A DNA stretch of 64,000 bases, taken from positions 13,867-77,866 of the forward strand of contig JBJOKR010000002.1 in the NCBI GenBank assembly GCA_046045995.1. Reading direction: 5' to 3'. The DNA is from Indioceanicola sp046045995. GTDB taxonomy: Bacteria; Pseudomonadota; Alphaproteobacteria; Azospirillales; Azospirillaceae. This document shows positions 61,126 to 64,000 of the stretch, one piece after another (position 1 is the first letter of the stretch; each line of letters opens with the position of its first letter). Under the pieces are notes generated by a model. It was not told where the DNA came from. It did no database searches and saw only the letters and a program-made list of their open reading frames with translations. Position numbers and translations under genes: made by a program.

Positions 61126-63240
61126 TCACTCCGCCGCTACGGCCAAGGTGTGTGTAGGGTTGCAGTTCATCAGCACCTCCGGCATGCCCGAAGGGACCGA
61201 GTTGCCGATCAGCCGCATTCCCTCAGACTTCGTCAGCGGTCTCCAGTGCCAGACGGGCTTGCCCGCAGCGTCGAAGATGGTCGCGCCCTTTCGGTCCTTC
61301 TTCTGGACCCAGATCCGCGCCGGCAGCTCCAGCCAATGTGCCGCCGCGGCCTCCGCAGGGCTCAGCATGCGCATTCCAATATCGGCGACGACCCAGGTCC
61401 GGCCGTCGATCGCGAGGGTGACGATGTCGCCGCCGGACCAAGCGCCGTAGGCGCGCAGGAAATCGGCCACCTGTCGGGCCCGGGCGAGCTGCGGGCCGGT
61501 CAGCGGCGCGCAGAGCTGGGCGCCCGTGACCATGGTCCGGTCCCGAGTGGACTGGGTCGCCAAGGGGTCATCGACAGCGTCATGCTGCCCTCCTGTGCTG
61601 TACTGGTGGTGCAGGAAGGCGCAGGTCACAGCCTCATGGTGCCCGCCCGCCGTCTGGGTGCCGAGCGGTTCCGCCACATCGGCGGCGGTGGCCGTGCCCC
61701 GCAGCTCCGTCAGGTAGGCCCCGGCGACCTGCTGCTGGGTGATGCGGGTCGTCATCGTGCTGACCGGCTCGTCCGCCCGGTTGCCGACCGTGCCGCCGTT
61801 GTGCTGCACCATCCACGCGCCGATGAGGCCGTGATGCTCCCGTTGGGTCTGGGTGGCGAGCGGGTCGCTTGCCGCCTGGCCAACGCTGCGGCTGCGCAGC
61901 TCCGTGAGGTGGGCAGCGACCACGCACCGGTCCTCCTTCGTGGTGGTCGTATTCAGCGGGCCCGCGATGTCCATCGGCGGGACCTGGGCGGCCCTTCCGC
62001 CTGCGCCGACAATGGTGGCCGCCATCACCGCCAGCTCCCCGCCCTTGACTCCCGCCGTCAACGTCGGAACCGGCCCCTGGCCACCATGGACACGGGGCGG
62101 GCTGGCGCTGTGCGTGGTTGGCACCAGCGCCGGGCCGCAGACGGCCAGCTCTCCCCGGTGGGCGGCCGTGATCGTGGGCAGGGGGCCAGCCATATCCACC
62201 GGAGGCCGCTGTCCGTGGTGGGTGATGTGGACGATGTAGGGTGACGCCGACTCAAGGACGTAGCGGCGCATTCCGACAGCCACGCGACGAAGGGTCGCCT
62301 GGGCCAGGGGGCGGGCTCGGTCAAAGATCGAGGGGAGCGGCAAACTCCAATCGATAACCTCGGCGGCGGCCCTGTGGGGCAACAGCTTGCCGGCCAGGAC
62401 GTCTGGGTGTGTCCGGGGAGCATGGGTGCGCACTGGCCAGGCGGGACGGCGGCCGCCGAATAGGCCGACACCGAACAGCCGTTTGCGTGACGTTGGCATA
62501 CCGTAATCTGCGCAGTTGAGGTCCCGGTCCTCCCAGGTACACCCGAGCCGCTGCATGTGCCGAACCCAGGCCCGGTACCGGGTCCCGGCATGGCGCGGGT
62601 CGCGCACCAACTGCTGCTGCTGGACTGGCACCCGTTCACCTGGCGCGGCGATGCTCCCGTCAAGCTTCACGACGCGCTTGGTGACGGGGTCGCGCTTGGC
62701 GACCAATCTCCCCCAGCCGCGGATTTCCCGCACATTCTCAAGCGTGACGATCCGCGGTCCCAGACCGCGCTTACGCAGCCGGCCCACCCATCGGCAGACT
62801 TGCCAGGGCATGGACCTGACCCTGGGCGAACGCGGGGCCCCCCCCTTTGCAACAGAGTGGTCGCGGCAATCCGGGCTGGCATGGAGCACGTTCACCTCGC
62901 GCCCGCCGGTTGCATCCAACGGGCATACCTCATAGATGTCGGCATGAAGGTGGCGCGTGTGGGGATTCATGGCTCGATGAGCCGCGATCGCCACGCTGTC
63001 ATGATTCACAGCGATGTGAACGGGATACCCCGCCTTCTCCAAGCCCTTGCACCAGCCTCCCATGCCGGCGAAGAGCACCACATTTATGGCGCCATCAAGG
63101 GGCCAGGGTTCGGCAGCCGATGTGCCCGGCAACGGCCGGGGCGCCCGGGGCTGGCGAAACCTCCGAACCTCTGGAAGATCGAACAGCGTGTCTGCCACCG
63201 GTGCGATGACAGGCTTGCCGGATTGCGTATCGGGTGTCAT
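61126..63240 (-). CDS. Phage DNA cytosine-C5 methyltransferase
   Basis: A 704-residue cytosine methyltransferase. VVLFAGMGGWCKGLEKAG is the SAM-binding motif, LHASPDCRDHSVAKGGAP carries the catalytic Cys in the SPDC form found in phage enzymes (instead of PPC), and TLENVREIRG is the ENV motif. NSVPSGMPEVL near the end is the last family motif. Between about residues 355 and 570 at least six units of the form PLATQT or PLPTIT recur, probably in place of a classic target-recognition domain. It may protect phage DNA from host restriction. I start at 63240 (MTPDTQSG). Confidence 0.88.
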   Translation of the reverse strand: MTPDTQSGKPVIAPVADTLFDLPEVRRFRQPRAPRPLPGTSAAEPWPLDGAINVVLFAGMGGWCKGLEKAGYPVHIAVNHDSVAIAAHRAMNPHTRHLHADIYEVCPLDATGGREVNVLHASPDCRDHSVAKGGAPRSPRVRSMPWQVCRWVGRLRKRGLGPRIVTLENVREIRGWGRLVAKRDPVTKRVVKLDGSIAAPGERVPVQQQQLVRDPRHAGTRYRAWVRHMQRLGCTWEDRDLNCADYGMPTSRKRLFGVGLFGGRRPAWPVRTHAPRTHPDVLAGKLLPHRAAAEVIDWSLPLPSIFDRARPLAQATLRRVAVGMRRYVLESASPYIVHITHHGQRPPVDMAGPLPTITAAHRGELAVCGPALVPTTHSASPPRVHGGQGPVPTLTAGVKGGELAVMAATIVGAGGRAAQVPPMDIAGPLNTTTTKEDRCVVAAHLTELRSRSVGQAASDPLATQTQREHHGLIGAWMVQHNGGTVGNRADEPVSTMTTRITQQQVAGAYLTELRGTATAADVAEPLGTQTAGGHHEAVTCAFLHHQYSTGGQHDAVDDPLATQSTRDRTMVTGAQLCAPLTGPQLARARQVADFLRAYGAWSGGDIVTLAIDGRTWVVADIGMRMLSPAEAAAAHWLELPARIWVQKKDRKGATIFDAAGKPVWHWRPLTKSEGMRLIGNSVPSGMPEVLMNCNPTHTLAVAAE

Positions 63241-63323
63241 GTAGCTGAGGCCCTTCTGGGTTCGTGTCACCCAGATGGCACCCGGTGGTGCTAAGGCCTT
63301 GATTCCACTTCGACCAAGATGCC

Positions 63324-63371
63324 CTCATAAGCCCTTGGTCGGGTGTTCAAATCACCCCGGTGCTACCATCT
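63324..63371. repeat. attR core, 48-bp direct repeat
   Basis: Identical to 25263-25310. It is a tRNA 3' half (anticodon loop to CCA) without the 5' half, so no functional tRNA is made here. Confidence 0.97.
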
Positions 63372-63390
63372 TCGCCGCGCGACGCGGCCG

Positions 63391-63432
63391 GAACAGTCGG
63401 CAGGCATTGGCCTGACCGGCTGTTCTCGTTTT
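63391..63432 (+). terminator. Original chromosomal terminator of the tRNA, now beyond attR
   Basis: GAACAGTCGG-CAGGC pairs with GCCTG-A-CCGGCTGTTC, followed by TCGTTTTC. It lies about 20 bases after the attR tRNA end and would have ended the tRNA transcript before phage insertion. Confidence 0.85.
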
Positions 63433-63470
63433 CGGATCAGGCCTCGGATCGGCCCGACGCCCGTTCCCCA

Positions 63471-63520
63471 CTATCATCCGGGATCATCCACTATCATCCG
63501 GGATCATCCGGGATCATCCG
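63471..63520. repeat. Five-copy 10-bp tandem repeat
   Basis: Units CTATCATCCG, GGATCATCCA, CTATCATCCG, GGATCATCCG, GGATCATCCG run head to tail. They lie in the 256-base non-coding gap between attR and the chemotaxis receptor. Confidence 0.9.
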
Positions 63521-63627
63521 GGACCGCGCACCGCTCTGGACGGCCGCGCAAGGACAGCCGCGTAAACACGCCCGCCCACCCCAGCACCCGGGATGGGCGT
63601 GGCAAAAATGCGAGAAGGGCGGCCCGG

Positions 63628-64000
63628 TCAGGCCGCCTGATTCTCATGCAGGATGTCCATCAGCCGGGCGCGCAGGTTGCGCACCTGGTCCGTCACCTGA
63701 TGGGCCTTGGCGTCCAGGTTGTTGGCGATGGACCGGGTGGTGCCTGCATCCTCCGCCACCGCGCGGATGCGGTCGGAGACCTCGATGGTGCCGCCGGCGG
63801 CACTGGCGGCCGACGCACTGATGCTCTCCGTGGCACTGCCCTGCTCGGTGACGGCGGCGCTGATGGACCCGGCGATGCTGTCGATACCGGCGATAAGGTC
63901 CTGAAGCTCCCGGATATCGCCAATCACCCGACCCGTCGCCTCCTGCACCGCCGCGATCTGGGAGGAGATTTCCTCCGTCGCCTTGCCGGTCTGCCCGGCC
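63628..64000 (-). CDS. Methyl-accepting chemotaxis protein, C-terminal part
   Basis: The last 123 residues of a chemoreceptor; the rest lies beyond the right edge. KATEEISSQIAAVQEATGRV, then GDIRELQDLIAGIDSIAGSI and SAAVTEQGSATESI, are the conserved methylation-helix coiled coil of the signalling domain. It ends NLRARLMDILHENQAA without a CheR-docking pentapeptide. It should relay ligand or energy sensing to CheA. Confidence 0.88.
   Translation of the reverse strand, partial: AGQTGKATEEISSQIAAVQEATGRVIGDIRELQDLIAGIDSIAGSISAAVTEQGSATESISASAASAAGGTIEVSDRIRAVAEDAGTTRSIANNLDAKAHQVTDQVRNLRARLMDILHENQAA

Larger units (their letters stand above)
25263..63371. mobile_element. P2-like prophage integrated in a CAU tRNA gene
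   Basis: The element spans 38.1 kb between two identical 48-bp copies of the tRNA 3' part (25263-25310 and 63324-63371). It has an integrase next to the left end, a cro/cI switch, replication genes, and a full P2-type set: terminase (P, M), portal (Q), capsid (O, N, L), tail (X, R, S, V, W, J, I, H, FI, FII, E/E', T, U, D), lysis genes and an Ogr/Delta activator. All virion genes appear intact, so it may be inducible. The non-structural half is mosaic. Confidence 0.96.

Noticed and set aside
63324..63368. Second tRNA gene at attR
   Set aside because: Only the 3' half is present; the acceptor 5' strand and D-arm are missing.

Overview
The window is about 64 kb of very GC-rich DNA from an alphaproteobacterium, most likely in or near the Rhodospirillales/Azospirillum group. 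The evidence is a MucR/Ros regulator, an rpiB-glyA-nrdR-ribD run, an accBC pair next to aroQ, an aspartate-type (non-zinc) HemB, a class II DAHP synthase and a DUF6898-type small protein. No species can be named from this alone.

Bases 1-25260 are ordinary chromosome. From the left: a cut-off fatty acyl-AMP ligase, a family 4 glycosyltransferase and a polysaccharide flippase (surface glycan genes); a LysE-type exporter; aroQ-accB-accC; a leftward run rpiB-glyA-nrdR-ribD; mucR with a clear terminator; a leftward valine-catabolism group (acyl-CoA dehydrogenase, 3-hydroxyisobutyryl-CoA hydrolase, 3-hydroxyisobutyrate dehydrogenase) followed by an LdtR-like MarR regulator; a lipid-kinase-family gene; a small patch of unrecognised genes with a repeat-rich upstream region (17406-18939); hemB; class II DAHP synthase; an AmpG-like transporter; and a membrane-anchored protein with a long Gly/Pro repeat region and a Cys-rich tail.

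Bases 25263-63371 are a complete-looking prophage inserted in a CAU-anticodon tRNA gene. A 48-bp copy of the tRNA 3' half flanks it on both sides. The virion genes are P2-like in content and order: terminase and portal (P, Q) rightward; O, N, M, L, X, lysis genes, R, S, V, W, J, I, H, chaperone, FI, FII, E/E', T, U, D leftward; then an Ogr/Delta-type late activator. The non-structural arm is not P2-like: it has a ParA-type ATPase with a small ribbon-helix-helix partner, a tyrosine integrase, an excisionase-like protein, a Gp37/Gp68 (DUF5131) protein, and a large zinc-finger/Toprim/helicase replication protein of the P4 or plasmid kind. A divergent cro/cI-type switch has clear 16-bp palindromic operators, and a third copy lies in front of the late activator, which suggests the repressor shuts late genes directly.

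The right arm (55947-63240) is accessory DNA: a HicA/HicB toxin-antitoxin pair with two palindromic boxes, small unknown proteins, an XRE regulator, a ribbon-helix-helix gene with an inverted-repeat operator, an unusual protein joining a WYL-like domain to a membrane segment and an extracytoplasmic domain, and a cassette of a tiny membrane protein, an unknown protein and a phage-type cytosine-C5 methyltransferase. Beyond attR the original tRNA terminator, a 10-bp tandem repeat and the C-terminus of a chemotaxis receptor mark the return to chromosome.
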